Positions 30,583-39,560 of a DNA stretch of 52,397 nt are shown here, piece by piece. The notes under the pieces were generated by a model, which was not told the origin of the DNA, ran no database searches, and worked only from the letters and a program-made list of their open reading frames with translations. Position numbers and translations under genes: made by a program. Each line of letters starts with the position of its first letter. Positions within the stretch are counted from its first letter, which is position 1. Source of the stretch: a virus; IMG/VR virus record IMGVR_UViG_3300034375_000774, positions 1 to 52,397 of that record; one strand, written 5' to 3'.

Positions 30583-30782
30583 TGGTAGATACACATTTCA
30601 TTTACGGTATGCTAGTCATGTATGGACTAGGTGCTATACTATTGCTGTACATTACAGATGCAGCAGAGGAAGACAGACCTAACGCACATATATGGTTGGC
30701 ACTTACGTGGCCTTTCATTACTGTGCTGACTGTGATTGAAGACCTAGTGTTAGGCGCAAGAGGAGACTATGACGATGAGTGA
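30582..30782 (+). CDS. Small membrane protein
   Basis: 66 residues from GTG at 30582 (GGAGGAGG upstream). Two hydrophobic helices, FIYGMLVMYGLGAILLLYIT and IWLALTWPFITVLTVIEDLV, separated by an acidic loop. Inner-membrane protein. Function unknown. Confidence 0.5.
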   Translation: MVDTHFIYGMLVMYGLGAILLLYITDAAEEDRPNAHIWLALTWPFITVLTVIEDLVLGARGDYDDE

Positions 30783-32004
30783 GACAGCGTTACTACGCAC
30801 TCTGTTAGACAAAGAGTTCTATGACAACCACAAGGGCATACGTTGTCCTGATGAGTTGTTCACTAAAGACATGCGTAAGATCAAGCAATCCCTAGATCAA
30901 GCAATGGAAGTGTACGACAAGTCAGTCACACCTGCTGAGCTAGAGTCATTGTTCTTTACAGCTAATCGTACTATGACTACAGCAAACAAGGAGACATACA
31001 AGCAGCTGTTCAAGAAGATTGAGAACGAGCAGCCTATGCATCAAGAGATAGCTACTGAGGTTATGTCTCGTTTGTTTCAACAACACGTAGGTGAGAAGGT
31101 AGCTAACCTTGGCTTCAAGTATGTCAACGGTGAAGAGAACAACCTTGAGTCATTACGTACTTTGCTTGATGACTACAAGGATAACTTCACACCTAACCTC
31201 AACATCAAGTTCGAGGACATTGAGCTAGACACTGTGCTTGAGGGTATCCAGATTGAGAGTCAGTGGAAGATGAACATACCTAGCCTGCGACAACGTGTCG
31301 AGGGCATCAGTGGTGGTCACTTAGTGATGGTGGGTGCACGTCCTAACACAGGTAAGACTACGTTCCACGCATCTCTTATCGCTGCGCCTGGGGGCTTTGC
31401 TCATCAGGGTGCTAAATGTCTTGTGCTTACTAACGAAGAGAAGTATGTACGTGTAGCTGCACGTTACGTACAGGCATCGTCAGGTATGACTATCAAGCAG
31501 ATCGTAGAGAACAAAGCTCTAGCGTTGAAGCGATACAACGAAGTCAAGAAGAACGTACAGATGAAGGACAGTACAGGCAAGGACATGAACTGGGTTGAGG
31601 CTGTAGTGAAGAGCTACCGTCCTGACATTGTAGTTCTGGACATGGGTGACAAGTTCGCCAATCGTACTGGTGATAAGTCAGACATCTACTTGAAGGATGC
31701 AGCTATCCACGCACGTAACATCGCTAAGCTGTACGATTGTGCAGTGATCTGGATGTCGCAGCTGAGTGCTGTAGCTGAGGGTGTAGTACAACCTGACATG
31801 TCAATGATGGAGGGCAGTAAGACAGGCAAGGCTGCTGAGGCTGATCTGATGGTACTGATCTCTAAGAACAGACAAGTTGAGGGTGTTGACTCAGATGAAG
31901 ACTTGACAAGGTACTTAACTATTGCTAAGAACAAGCTCGACGGTGGATGGCACGGACGCATTACGTGTGAACTAGACGGTGACATCGCACAGTACAGCGC
32001 ATAA
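30769..32004 (+). CDS. Replicative DNA helicase (DnaB-like)
   Basis: 411 residues (the ATG at 30775 could be the true start). The RecA-like motor has Walker A GARPNTGKT at residues 189-197 and Walker B IVVLD at 287-291, and a 'MVLISKNRQVEG' segment follows. The N-terminal 150 residues are helical as in DnaB. It unwinds DNA ahead of the polymerase. Primase is a separate protein encoded upstream, unlike T7 gp4. Confidence 0.85.
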   Translation: MTMSETALLRTLLDKEFYDNHKGIRCPDELFTKDMRKIKQSLDQAMEVYDKSVTPAELESLFFTANRTMTTANKETYKQLFKKIENEQPMHQEIATEVMSRLFQQHVGEKVANLGFKYVNGEENNLESLRTLLDDYKDNFTPNLNIKFEDIELDTVLEGIQIESQWKMNIPSLRQRVEGISGGHLVMVGARPNTGKTTFHASLIAAPGGFAHQGAKCLVLTNEEKYVRVAARYVQASSGMTIKQIVENKALALKRYNEVKKNVQMKDSTGKDMNWVEAVVKSYRPDIVVLDMGDKFANRTGDKSDIYLKDAAIHARNIAKLYDCAVIWMSQLSAVAEGVVQPDMSMMEGSKTGKAAEADLMVLISKNRQVEGVDSDEDLTRYLTIAKNKLDGGWHGRITCELDGDIAQYSA

Positions 32005-32018
32005 AGAGGAGAGCTAGA

Positions 32019-34067
32019 GTGAGGACAGTACTAGACGTAGAGAACAACTCTCTTGTACGAGAGGGTAAAAAGATAATGGACCCTTGGGAGCCAAGCAACC
32101 ATCTTGTGCAGGTAGGTACAATTAACGTGGATAACCCTGATGAGATGCACTTGCTTACGTTTGATCACCAAGAGAAGAAGGACACGACAGGAGGTGCTGC
32201 GTTCGTACTGCAAGCTGTACTGGACGAGACAACCTTGTTGATACTACACAACGCACGTCACGATATGCCGTGGCTATGGGAGTCAGGCTTCCGCTATGAT
32301 GGGCCAATCTATGACACAATGATCGGTGAGTATCTGCTACTGCGTGGCGTGAAGCGTAACATCAGCTTAGCTCACTGTGCAGAAGAGCGTCAGCTACCTT
32401 CACGTAAACTAGACGTACTCAAGGAGTACTACAAGAAAGGCTACAACACAGATGAGATACCACTGGCTGAACTACTAGAGTATCTTATTGGTGACTTATA
32501 CGTCACACGTGAGTTGTTCCTAGCACAAGAGCACGACTTCTCTCAGCCAGAGAGCCAATCAATGATACGTGTACGTGACATCAGCATGAAGGTGTGCATG
32601 ACATTGTGTCGCATGTATCAGCGTGGGTTCAAGGTAGACCGTGATGCACTTGAGGAAGTTCGTGTTGAGTTTGAGCAGGAGAAAGCAGAGCTAGAGACAC
32701 GCATCAACACAAAGGTACGTGAGCTTATGGGTGACACACCTATCAACATGTCATCACCAGAGCAGAAGTCTCAAGTTATCTACAGCATGAAGCCTAACGA
32801 TAAGAAGGAGTGGGCTGAGCTATTCGAGTATGTCAATACGGCTGACGAGTATCGCTCTACTGTCAACGCTAACACACAGCGTGTGATGAAGACTAAGGCT
32901 TACACATGCCCTACATGTAATGGCACAGGTAACACGTACAAGATCAAGAAAGATGGTACACGTTACGCTAAGCCTAACAAGTGCAAGGACTGTGAAGCAC
33001 GTGGCTACAAACTAGAAGAGACTAACCAAGTAGCAGGGCTTAAGTTCTTCCCGCCTAACAAAGAATGGGTCAGCGATGCAGGCTTCACTACATCTAAGTC
33101 TAACTTGGATCTGCTTATCGCTACAGCTAGATCAAAAGGTATGGATGAGGCTGAAGCATTCTTGTCTGACATTCGTAGGTTAAACGCTATCAAGAGCTAC
33201 TTGAATAACTTTGTGGGTGGTATCGACTTGTTCACTAAGCCTGATGGTTTCTTACATGTGGATCTATCACAGACTACTGCAGCTACAGGCCGCTTTAGTG
33301 GGCGTAACCCTAACATGCAGAACATGCCACGAGGTAACACATTCCCTATCAAGAAAGTATTTGTGTCACGCTTCGATGGTGGCTACGTAATGGAGGCAGA
33401 CTTTGCACAACTTGAGTTCCGCACGGCTGCGTTCCTTGCACAGGACAAGACAGCAATGGAAGAGATCGCTACAGGGTTCGACGTACACAGCTACACCGCC
33501 AAGGTTATCACTGATGCTGGTCAGCCAACGACACGCCAGGAAGCTAAGGAACACACCTTCGCACCCCTCTTTGGCGCAACTGGTTTCGGAAGACCCAAAG
33601 CTGTGGCTGCGTACTACGAACACTTCACACAGAAGTACACAGGTGTAGCCAAGTGGCACAAGAAGTTAGCCAAGGAAGCAGTCAACCTACTAAAGATTAC
33701 TAACGTAAGTGGTAGGCAGTATGCATTCCCTGACTGCCACCGCAGAGAGAATGGTAGCGTGAGTCACATGACTAACATCAAGAACTATCCAGTGCAGGGG
33801 TTTGCTACTGGCGATGTTGTACCTGTTGTATTGATGGAGATTGAGGAGAGGTTGAAGCCTTTGAAGTCTTGCCTAGTCAATACCGTACATGACTCAGCTG
33901 TTATAGATATTCACCCAGACGAGAAGGAGTATGTAATTGCAATGATAAATACACTCAACGATGATCTCAATCGTATCATCGAAGAAGCCTACGGAGTAGA
34001 GATGAATGTGCCTCTGTTATTAGAAGCAAAGATTGGTCCGAATTGGCTTGACACTAAGGACGTTTAG
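32019..34067 (+). CDS. Family A DNA polymerase with DnaJ-type zinc insert
   Basis: 682 residues from GTG at 32019. Exonuclease domain: Asp6/Glu8, Asn78/Asp82 and Tyr155/Asp159 form motifs I-III. Between exonuclease and polymerase lies CPTCNGTG (Cys297, Cys300) and CKDC (Cys322, Cys325), the CxxCxGxG pattern of a DnaJ zinc domain. Motif A is DFAQLEFR (461-468). The O-helix has Arg506, Lys510 and Phe514, with Phe where Tyr is usual. Motif C is HDS (624-626) in place of the usual HDE. It is the replicative polymerase. A DnaJ-type insert is characteristic of HMO-2011-type phages. Confidence 0.92.
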   Translation: MRTVLDVENNSLVREGKKIMDPWEPSNHLVQVGTINVDNPDEMHLLTFDHQEKKDTTGGAAFVLQAVLDETTLLILHNARHDMPWLWESGFRYDGPIYDTMIGEYLLLRGVKRNISLAHCAEERQLPSRKLDVLKEYYKKGYNTDEIPLAELLEYLIGDLYVTRELFLAQEHDFSQPESQSMIRVRDISMKVCMTLCRMYQRGFKVDRDALEEVRVEFEQEKAELETRINTKVRELMGDTPINMSSPEQKSQVIYSMKPNDKKEWAELFEYVNTADEYRSTVNANTQRVMKTKAYTCPTCNGTGNTYKIKKDGTRYAKPNKCKDCEARGYKLEETNQVAGLKFFPPNKEWVSDAGFTTSKSNLDLLIATARSKGMDEAEAFLSDIRRLNAIKSYLNNFVGGIDLFTKPDGFLHVDLSQTTAATGRFSGRNPNMQNMPRGNTFPIKKVFVSRFDGGYVMEADFAQLEFRTAAFLAQDKTAMEEIATGFDVHSYTAKVITDAGQPTTRQEAKEHTFAPLFGATGFGRPKAVAAYYEHFTQKYTGVAKWHKKLAKEAVNLLKITNVSGRQYAFPDCHRRENGSVSHMTNIKNYPVQGFATGDVVPVVLMEIEERLKPLKSCLVNTVHDSAVIDIHPDEKEYVIAMINTLNDDLNRIIEEAYGVEMNVPLLLEAKIGPNWLDTKDV

Positions 34068-34116
34068 TGTTATAACTACGACTCTTTGAAACTGTGTAAA
34101 TGTGAAAGGATACACA

Positions 34117-34998
34117 ATGAGTAATACACAAATCGCTTTGGCAACTGATGGTAAGTCTATCGCAGAGATGATGGGCTTGGCTGAGAACTCAAGTGGTAAG
34201 CGTTCAATGCTGCCTCGCTTCAGTCAGATCCATAGTCCAATCAAAGGCCAGATCGAAGTCAACGGCAAGACAGTTAAAGTAGATGCTGTTCCTGCAGGTT
34301 CGTACAAACTAACCCAGTCAGACGACAAGGTAGTGTACGCTACAAACCCTAAGATCCGCATCTTCGCCCAGCGCCAGCAGTGGACACGGTGGGACTCTCA
34401 AGCTAACGAGATGATCAAGACTGTTCTAGTTAACAACTTGAATGGTGACTTGAAAGACAATGCAGGTGGGTTCAACGCAGGCCGCCCATCAGGTTACGTT
34501 GAAGACTTCAAGTCTCTACCTAAAGAGACACAGGAGTTAATGCGTAGCACTAAGCGCACTAAGGTAGTGTTTGGTACTGTCGTCATGCAAGGTGCTATGG
34601 ATGAGCAAGGTAATCCTATTGAGGATACAGCTTTGACTAGTCAAGAGATTCCATTTGTTATGGACGTTAAGAGCCGTGGCTCAATCAAGGCTATTGATGA
34701 TTCACTTAAGGCAATCTCTCGCAAGAACGCACTGCCTATCCAGTACCACATGACGATGGGTGCAGAGCTACACGAGATGCCTAACGGTAGTGAGTACGCT
34801 ACGTTCACTCTTGATCTAGCTGACAAGCATGAACTGGATGAGTCAGACAAAGATATCTTGGACAGCTTTATGGACTGGATCGCAGGCATGAATGGCTACA
34901 TCAATGACCTACACGAAGAGCGTAGTGGTGGTACTATGTCAGCTAAGGCTGAGGCTGTGATCAATGATATCGTAGACGTTGAGGTTGCAGCAGAATGA
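34117..34998 (+). CDS. Conserved replication-module protein, possibly DNA binding
   Basis: 293 residues from ATG at 34117 (AAAGGAT upstream), MSNTQIALATDGKSIAEMMG. It lies between the polymerase and the Cas4-like nuclease, with an ATGA overlap to the latter, the usual position of a ssDNA-binding or annealing protein in related phages. 'SPIKGQIEVNGKTVKVDAVP' and the acidic C-terminus (VINDIVDVEVAAE) fit a ssDNA-binding plan, but this is inference. Confidence 0.5.
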   Translation: MSNTQIALATDGKSIAEMMGLAENSSGKRSMLPRFSQIHSPIKGQIEVNGKTVKVDAVPAGSYKLTQSDDKVVYATNPKIRIFAQRQQWTRWDSQANEMIKTVLVNNLNGDLKDNAGGFNAGRPSGYVEDFKSLPKETQELMRSTKRTKVVFGTVVMQGAMDEQGNPIEDTALTSQEIPFVMDVKSRGSIKAIDDSLKAISRKNALPIQYHMTMGAELHEMPNGSEYATFTLDLADKHELDESDKDILDSFMDWIAGMNGYINDLHEERSGGTMSAKAEAVINDIVDVEVAAE

Positions 34999-35867
34999 AC
35001 CACACAGCTGAGCTAGCCTTACACACATTCCTACAGAAAGCACTTGCAGGTGAGACTACAGTTGATGAAGCTGTGATTGAGCAGGTAGGTAAAGACGTAG
35101 CGGATGCAGTGCGTAAGCAGTTCAGCAGCGGTCCACGTGACAAGTTTAAACTACGGATGTCCAACCTTGGACGTCCGACTTGTCAGCTGTGGTTCGAGAA
35201 GAATGACCCTGAGGATAAGACACCATTCCCTCCACAGTTCCTAGTGAATATGATGCTAGGCGATATTGTTGAGGCGGTATTCAAAGGGCTTCTTCGTGCT
35301 GCTGATGTAGAGTTTACGGATAACGAAAAGGTTGTACTCACTTTGTCTGATGGCACAGAGATCAGTGGTGAGTACGACATGGTTCTTGATGGTAAGGTAG
35401 ATGACGTTAAGTCTGCGTCACCTTGGTCTTACCAGAATAAGTTCAAGGACTTTGAGACCTTAGCTAAAGGTGATAGCTTTGGTTATGTAAGCCAGTTAGT
35501 TGGTTACGCTAAAGCTGCAGACAAAGAAGTCGGTGGTTGGTGGGTAGTCAACAAAGCTAATGGGGAGTTCAAATATGTTGACGCTTCTGGTGTTGATGTC
35601 GATGCGGAACTACATAAGATCGAAGAGACAGTCGAGTACATACAATCAGACAAACCGTTTGAGCGTTGCTTCGAGGCTATCCCTGAGACATACTTCAAGA
35701 AGCCTAGCGGTAACTTGAAGCTGAACGCAACGTGTGGCTTCTGTGCTTACAAACATAAGTGTTGGCCTAACCTACAGACACTACCCTCTCGTGTGTCTAA
35801 GGCGGCTGATAAACCGATGATCGACTACGTATTCATAGGAGATGAAAGTGCCAGCGAAGAGACATAA
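34995..35867 (+). CDS. PD-(D/E)XK exonuclease, Cas4/RecB-like
   Basis: 290 residues. The nuclease core reads GEYDMVLDGKVDDVKSASPW, giving the Asp...Asp-x-Lys pattern. A C-terminal CGFCAYKHKCWP with an earlier Cys (PTCQLW near residue 59) suggests a Cas4-type iron-sulphur cluster. It may process DNA ends in recombination or degrade host DNA. It overlaps the T7-like endonuclease by 26 bases. Confidence 0.8.
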   Translation: MNHTAELALHTFLQKALAGETTVDEAVIEQVGKDVADAVRKQFSSGPRDKFKLRMSNLGRPTCQLWFEKNDPEDKTPFPPQFLVNMMLGDIVEAVFKGLLRAADVEFTDNEKVVLTLSDGTEISGEYDMVLDGKVDDVKSASPWSYQNKFKDFETLAKGDSFGYVSQLVGYAKAADKEVGGWWVVNKANGEFKYVDASGVDVDAELHKIEETVEYIQSDKPFERCFEAIPETYFKKPSGNLKLNATCGFCAYKHKCWPNLQTLPSRVSKAADKPMIDYVFIGDESASEET

Positions 35868-36285
35868 CTCTCGTAGATATCGTAGCGGCTTAGAAAAGAC
35901 TGTAGCTGAGTTCTTGAAAGTTAATCAAAAGAGATTACGTTATGAGGACTTAAAGATTGAGTGGAAGGATCTCAGGTACAGGACTTACACACCAGACTTT
36001 GTGTTAGATAATGGCATCGTAATTGAAACCAAGGGCATCTTCGATAACGAAGACAGACGTAAGCATATAGCTGTACGAGAACAACACCCTGAGTTAGATA
36101 TACGGTTTGTCTTCAGTAACGCTAACGCTAAGTTATACAAAGGAGCTAAGTCTACTTATGCTGCTTGGTGTGAGAAGCATGGCTTCTTGTACTCGCACAG
36201 GACTATACCTCTTGAGTGGCTGCAAGAAGAAGGTACACCACTCAGGACTAGCTTGATAGAACTTAAGGAGGAAAAGCATGGGTGA
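35842..36285 (+). CDS. Endonuclease I, T7 gp3-like Holliday junction resolvase
   Basis: 147 residues from ATG at 35842; GTG at 35848 is better spaced from AGGAG. 'RSGLEKTVAEFL', then YTPDFVLDNGIVIETKGIFD and 'RKHIAVREQHPELDIRFVFS' match T7 endonuclease I: PDF, ETKG and the REQHPELDIR segment. It cuts branched DNA made in replication and recombination before packaging. Confidence 0.9.
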   Translation: MKVPAKRHNSRRYRSGLEKTVAEFLKVNQKRLRYEDLKIEWKDLRYRTYTPDFVLDNGIVIETKGIFDNEDRRKHIAVREQHPELDIRFVFSNANAKLYKGAKSTYAAWCEKHGFLYSHRTIPLEWLQEEGTPLRTSLIELKEEKHG

Positions 36286-36574
36286 GATAGGCAAAGACGA
36301 GTTCGCAGTAGTACTCAAGCCAACAGGATTAGTTGACGGACAATACACTACTGTGTCTGTCTACTTGATGACACACGACGATAGCACACTAGATGAGAGC
36401 AACTTCAATCGGTTGTTTCATGCGGGTAGTTTGATGGCTACGTTCCTTGAACTTGTAGAAGAGCACCCAGCGCTTATGCGATTAGCTATAGAGAAGAGGG
36501 ATGAGATAGCACAATCAGACTTCTTAGACACAGACATGCTAACACCTTTCAGTAAAACTTATGGGAGTGCCTGA
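36278..36574 (+). CDS. Small unknown protein
   Basis: 98 residues, MGEIGKDEFAVVLKPTGLVD, beta strands then helix ('ATFLELVEEHPALMRLAIEK'). Overlaps the nuclease gene by 8 bases. A common phage hypothetical. Octamer CCCAGCGC lies at 36466. Confidence 0.55.
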   Translation: MGEIGKDEFAVVLKPTGLVDGQYTTVSVYLMTHDDSTLDESNFNRLFHAGSLMATFLELVEEHPALMRLAIEKRDEIAQSDFLDTDMLTPFSKTYGSA

Positions 36575-36576
36575 CC

Positions 36577-36747
36577 GTGAATAAAAAGTTTAGTGTAACT
36601 TTTGTTCTAGAAGTAGATGAGGACAACAACATACTGTCCTCTTTAGAAGAAGCACATGTTGATGATGTGTTTGATTTAGTAAAGGATATCTTCTACGATG
36701 TGGATGATGTCGAAGTAGATAACTTAAATGTTAAGGAGAGACTATGA
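36577..36747 (+). CDS. Small acidic protein, GTG start
   Basis: 56 residues from GTG at 36577 (MNKKFSVTFVLEVDEDNNIL, initiator read as Met). Beta start, then a very acidic helix (DDVFDLVKDIFYDVDDVEVD). Overlaps mazG by four bases. Not recognised. Confidence 0.45.
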   Translation: MNKKFSVTFVLEVDEDNNILSSLEEAHVDDVFDLVKDIFYDVDDVEVDNLNVKERL

Positions 36748-37124
36748 GTACATTAAGTGATGGTGACTTAGAAGCCTGGGAATACTACAGTGAGACATAT
36801 AGCAAGAAAGAGATGGGTTTAAATGCGTACCAAAAAGCAGCAGCCAAGACTGCCATTTACAAAGCCGAGCATTCTATTCTGTATCCTGCGCTGGGCTTGG
36901 CAGGTGAAGCAGGGGAAGTCGCAAACAAAGTAAAGAAGATGCTGCGTGATGGTAACTTTGACCGTCAAGCTATTGCAGCTGAAGTAGGTGACGTGTTGTG
37001 GTACATTGCTGCACTATCACGAGATTTAAACTTAGACATGCATGACCTTGCTATGAAAAATCTAGAGAAGTTATATGGACGCAAGGCACGAGGTACACTT
37101 TCAGGTTCAGGAGACAACAGATGA
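36744..37124 (+). CDS. mazG: MazG-like nucleotide pyrophosphohydrolase
   Basis: 126 residues. LGLAGEAGEVANKVKKMLRD and EVGDVLWYIAAL give the ExxE...ExxD magnesium-binding pattern of MazG. It hydrolyses (d)NTPs to monophosphates; phage versions may clear non-canonical nucleotides or adjust the stringent response. It lies just upstream of the ribonucleotide reductase. Octamer GCGCTGGG lies at 36888, coding PALGL. Confidence 0.85.
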   Translation: MSTLSDGDLEAWEYYSETYSKKEMGLNAYQKAAAKTAIYKAEHSILYPALGLAGEAGEVANKVKKMLRDGNFDRQAIAAEVGDVLWYIAALSRDLNLDMHDLAMKNLEKLYGRKARGTLSGSGDNR

Positions 37125-37273
37125 AGATTAGGCGTTTTTACTTTACGAAAGAAAGTGAATGGTCTCGAAATGTCCGTAGAGAGGACAAGGATGGGCCTTG
37201 GTGTCGTTATGAAGATGTAGAGAAACTACTGGAACGCATCGAAGAACTGGAAAAAGGAAAAACAGATGAATAA
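37121..37273 (+). CDS. Small basic-acidic protein
   Basis: 50 residues, MKIRRFYFTKESEWSRNVRR, then a charged helix (EDVEKLLERIEELEKGKTDE). Overlaps mazG and nrdJ. Not recognised. Confidence 0.5.
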   Translation: MKIRRFYFTKESEWSRNVRREDKDGPWCRYEDVEKLLERIEELEKGKTDE

Positions 37274-39161
37274 CTTTTTACCAACAGACTACCAAGCATT
37301 TATTCACAAGTCACGCTACGCTAAGTACTTCGATGGGTATGGGCGTGAGTCTTGGGATGACACAGTAGCACGTTACGCTACCAATGTAATCGCTGACAAG
37401 GTTGACGCAGAGACACGCTTCGAGATTGAGCAAGCTATCCTTGGCTTAGAGATCATGCCATCTATGAGAGCTATGATGACTGCAGGCCCAGCACTAGATC
37501 GTGATAACACAGCAGGGTACAACTGTTCATATCTCCCCGTAGATGACCCTAAGAGCTTCGACGAAGCGATGTACATCCTCCTCTGCGGTACTGGTGTCGG
37601 CTTCTCTGTTGAACGACAGTACGTATCTAAGCTTCCCGAAGTGCCTGTCCTCTATGATAGTGACACTACCGTTGTCGTTAAAGATAGTAAGGAAGGGTGG
37701 GCTAAGGCTTTCCGTCAAGTGTTGGCACTCCTATGGGCTGGTGAGATTCCTAAATGGGACGTGTCTAAGGTACGCCCTGCAGGTGCACGACTAAAGACAT
37801 TCGGTGGACGTGCCAGTGGCCCAGCGCCTTTAGTTGAACTGTTTAACTTTGCTGTGTCTACATTCAAGAACGCACAAGGACGTAAGCTATCTTCACTAGA
37901 GTGTCACGACTTGATGTGCTTCATTGGTCAGATCGTTGTGGTTGGTGGTGTACGCCGCAGTGCTATGATCTCTTTGTCTAACTTGAGTGATGATCGTATG
38001 CGTCACGCTAAGTCAGGACAATGGTGGGAAACTGCAGCGCACCGTGCATTGGCTAACAACAGCGTCAGCTACACGGAGAAGCCTGACGTAGAGACATTCA
38101 TGCGTGAGTGGACTGCGCTAGTAGAAAGTAAATCAGGTGAACGTGGAGTGTTTAACCGTGAAGCATCTAAGAAACAGGCAGCTAAGTTTGGTAGACGTAA
38201 TCCTGACTTTGACTTCGGGACTAACCCGTGTAGTGAGATCATCTTGCGCCCTTATCAGTTCTGTAATCTTACAGAGTGTGTTGTCCGTGCTACGGATAGC
38301 ATCGACGATCTTATTCGCAAGGTACGATTGGCTACAATCCTTGGGACCATCCAGTCAACCTACACAAAGTTCCCATACCTACGTAAAGTCTGGCAGAACA
38401 ACACAGAAGAAGAACGACTGCTAGGTGTCTCCTTGACAGGGATTATGGATAACCCTCTGATGACATCTCAGAATGCAGGATTGGAGAAGACCCTTGAACG
38501 TCTACGTGAAGTGGCTGTTGATACTAATACTGAGTGGGCTAATAAACTTGGTATTCCTGTATCTGCTTCTATTACATGTGTTAAACCTAGCGGCACAGTA
38601 TCTCAGCTTGTTGATTCTGCATCTGGTATCCATGCCCGACATTCAGACTATTATATCCGCACTGTACGAGGCGATAACAAAGACCCTCTCACTCAGTTTA
38701 TGAAGGATCAAGGTATTCCATATGAGCCTTGCGTCTTCAAGGGTGACACTACTACAGTGTTCAGCTTCCCTCAGAAGTCCCCAGACAATGCGGTAACACG
38801 TAATGACATGACTGCTATCGAACAGCTAGAGACATGGCTAACGTATCAGCGTCATTGGTGTGAGCATAAACCATCGGTGACTATATCAGTCCGTGAATCG
38901 GAATGGCTAGACGTGGGTGCGTTTGTCTACAAGCACTTCGATGAAATGTCAGGTGTGTCATTTTTGCCACACTCAGATCATACTTATCAGCAAGCACCAT
39001 ATCAGGATTGCACAAAGGATGAGTATGAGGTATTGCTAGCTAAGATGCCAGAGCGTATCGACTGGGCTAAGCTGTCTGAGTATGAACAAGAAGACAACAC
39101 TGTAGCTATGCAGACGATGGCTTGCTCTGGTGACTCGTGCGAAATCGTAGACCTAACATAG
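37266..39161 (+). CDS. nrdJ: Class II (cobalamin-dependent) ribonucleotide reductase
   Basis: 631 residues. Cys87 lies in YNCSYLP. The active-site loop is NPCSEI, Cys322 and Glu324, with Cys333 eleven residues on; the spacing is the same as Cys408, Glu410 and Cys419 of Lactobacillus RTPR. A C-terminal CSGDSC pair gives the reductant shuttle. 'SGIHARHSDYYIRTVRGDNK' is typical of the monomeric RTPR type. It makes deoxynucleotides using adenosylcobalamin. No class I small subunit is present. Class II use suits a host with B12 supply. Confidence 0.92.
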   Translation: MNNFLPTDYQAFIHKSRYAKYFDGYGRESWDDTVARYATNVIADKVDAETRFEIEQAILGLEIMPSMRAMMTAGPALDRDNTAGYNCSYLPVDDPKSFDEAMYILLCGTGVGFSVERQYVSKLPEVPVLYDSDTTVVVKDSKEGWAKAFRQVLALLWAGEIPKWDVSKVRPAGARLKTFGGRASGPAPLVELFNFAVSTFKNAQGRKLSSLECHDLMCFIGQIVVVGGVRRSAMISLSNLSDDRMRHAKSGQWWETAAHRALANNSVSYTEKPDVETFMREWTALVESKSGERGVFNREASKKQAAKFGRRNPDFDFGTNPCSEIILRPYQFCNLTECVVRATDSIDDLIRKVRLATILGTIQSTYTKFPYLRKVWQNNTEEERLLGVSLTGIMDNPLMTSQNAGLEKTLERLREVAVDTNTEWANKLGIPVSASITCVKPSGTVSQLVDSASGIHARHSDYYIRTVRGDNKDPLTQFMKDQGIPYEPCVFKGDTTTVFSFPQKSPDNAVTRNDMTAIEQLETWLTYQRHWCEHKPSVTISVRESEWLDVGAFVYKHFDEMSGVSFLPHSDHTYQQAPYQDCTKDEYEVLLAKMPERIDWAKLSEYEQEDNTVAMQTMACSGDSCEIVDLT

Positions 39162-39337
39162 GGTCTACACCATCGCCCTGCGTAAAGGTCTGTCGCATAC
39201 GTGATGATGGGTACTGCGCAGGGTGCATGAGGACCATAGATGAAATACGTGATTGGATGATAATGTCCGACTACGAGCAGAAGAAACTTTTGTTTGAACT
39301 TAAATGGAGACAAGATGTACACAATCATCAGTCGTAA
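39137..39337 (+). CDS. DUF1289-like small Cys protein
   Basis: 66 residues from GTG at 39137, starting inside nrdJ. SPCVKVCRIRDDGYCAGCMR followed by 'TIDEIRDWMIMSDYEQKKLL' is the DUF1289 pattern (four Cys, CxGCxRTxxEIxxW). Such proteins are thought to bind a metal or an iron-sulphur centre. Coupled to nrdJ, so a redox role beside reductase and glutaredoxin is plausible. Confidence 0.7.
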   Translation: MRNRRPNIGSTPSPCVKVCRIRDDGYCAGCMRTIDEIRDWMIMSDYEQKKLLFELKWRQDVHNHQS

Positions 39338-39560
39338 CCAGTGTAACTTTTGTGATCAAGCTAAGGCACTACTAGAAGGGGCTAACAAAGAGTACGTAGA
39401 GTACAACATACAAGAAGAGACTAGTGCATGGCTGCTGTATGTGCTTAAGCATTCAAGCATTACAACAGTACCACAAGTGTTCAGTGAGAACGGTAGTTAC
39501 ATTGGTGGGTATAGTGAACTAAAAGAATGGTTGGAGAGTAATGCAGCTAGACCTCTTTAA
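39315..39560 (+). CDS. Glutaredoxin
   Basis: 81 residues from ATG at 39315 (TGGAGACAAG upstream). CNFC active site, TVPQVF with the cis-Pro, and GGYSELKEWL complete the glutaredoxin fold. It is likely the electron donor that reduces NrdJ. It overlaps DUF1289 and the endonuclease VII gene at both ends. Confidence 0.88.
   Translation: MYTIISRNQCNFCDQAKALLEGANKEYVEYNIQEETSAWLLYVLKHSSITTVPQVFSENGSYIGGYSELKEWLESNAARPL

Noticed and set aside
34052-34071. Hairpin ACACTAA...TTTAGTGT after the polymerase stop
   Set aside because: No T-run follows and the stem is AT-rich; not convincing as a terminator.
35167-35176. GGACGTCC palindrome in the Cas4-like gene
   Set aside because: Lacks the central base and arms of the CGGAC-N-GTCCG family; explained by coding (LGRPT).
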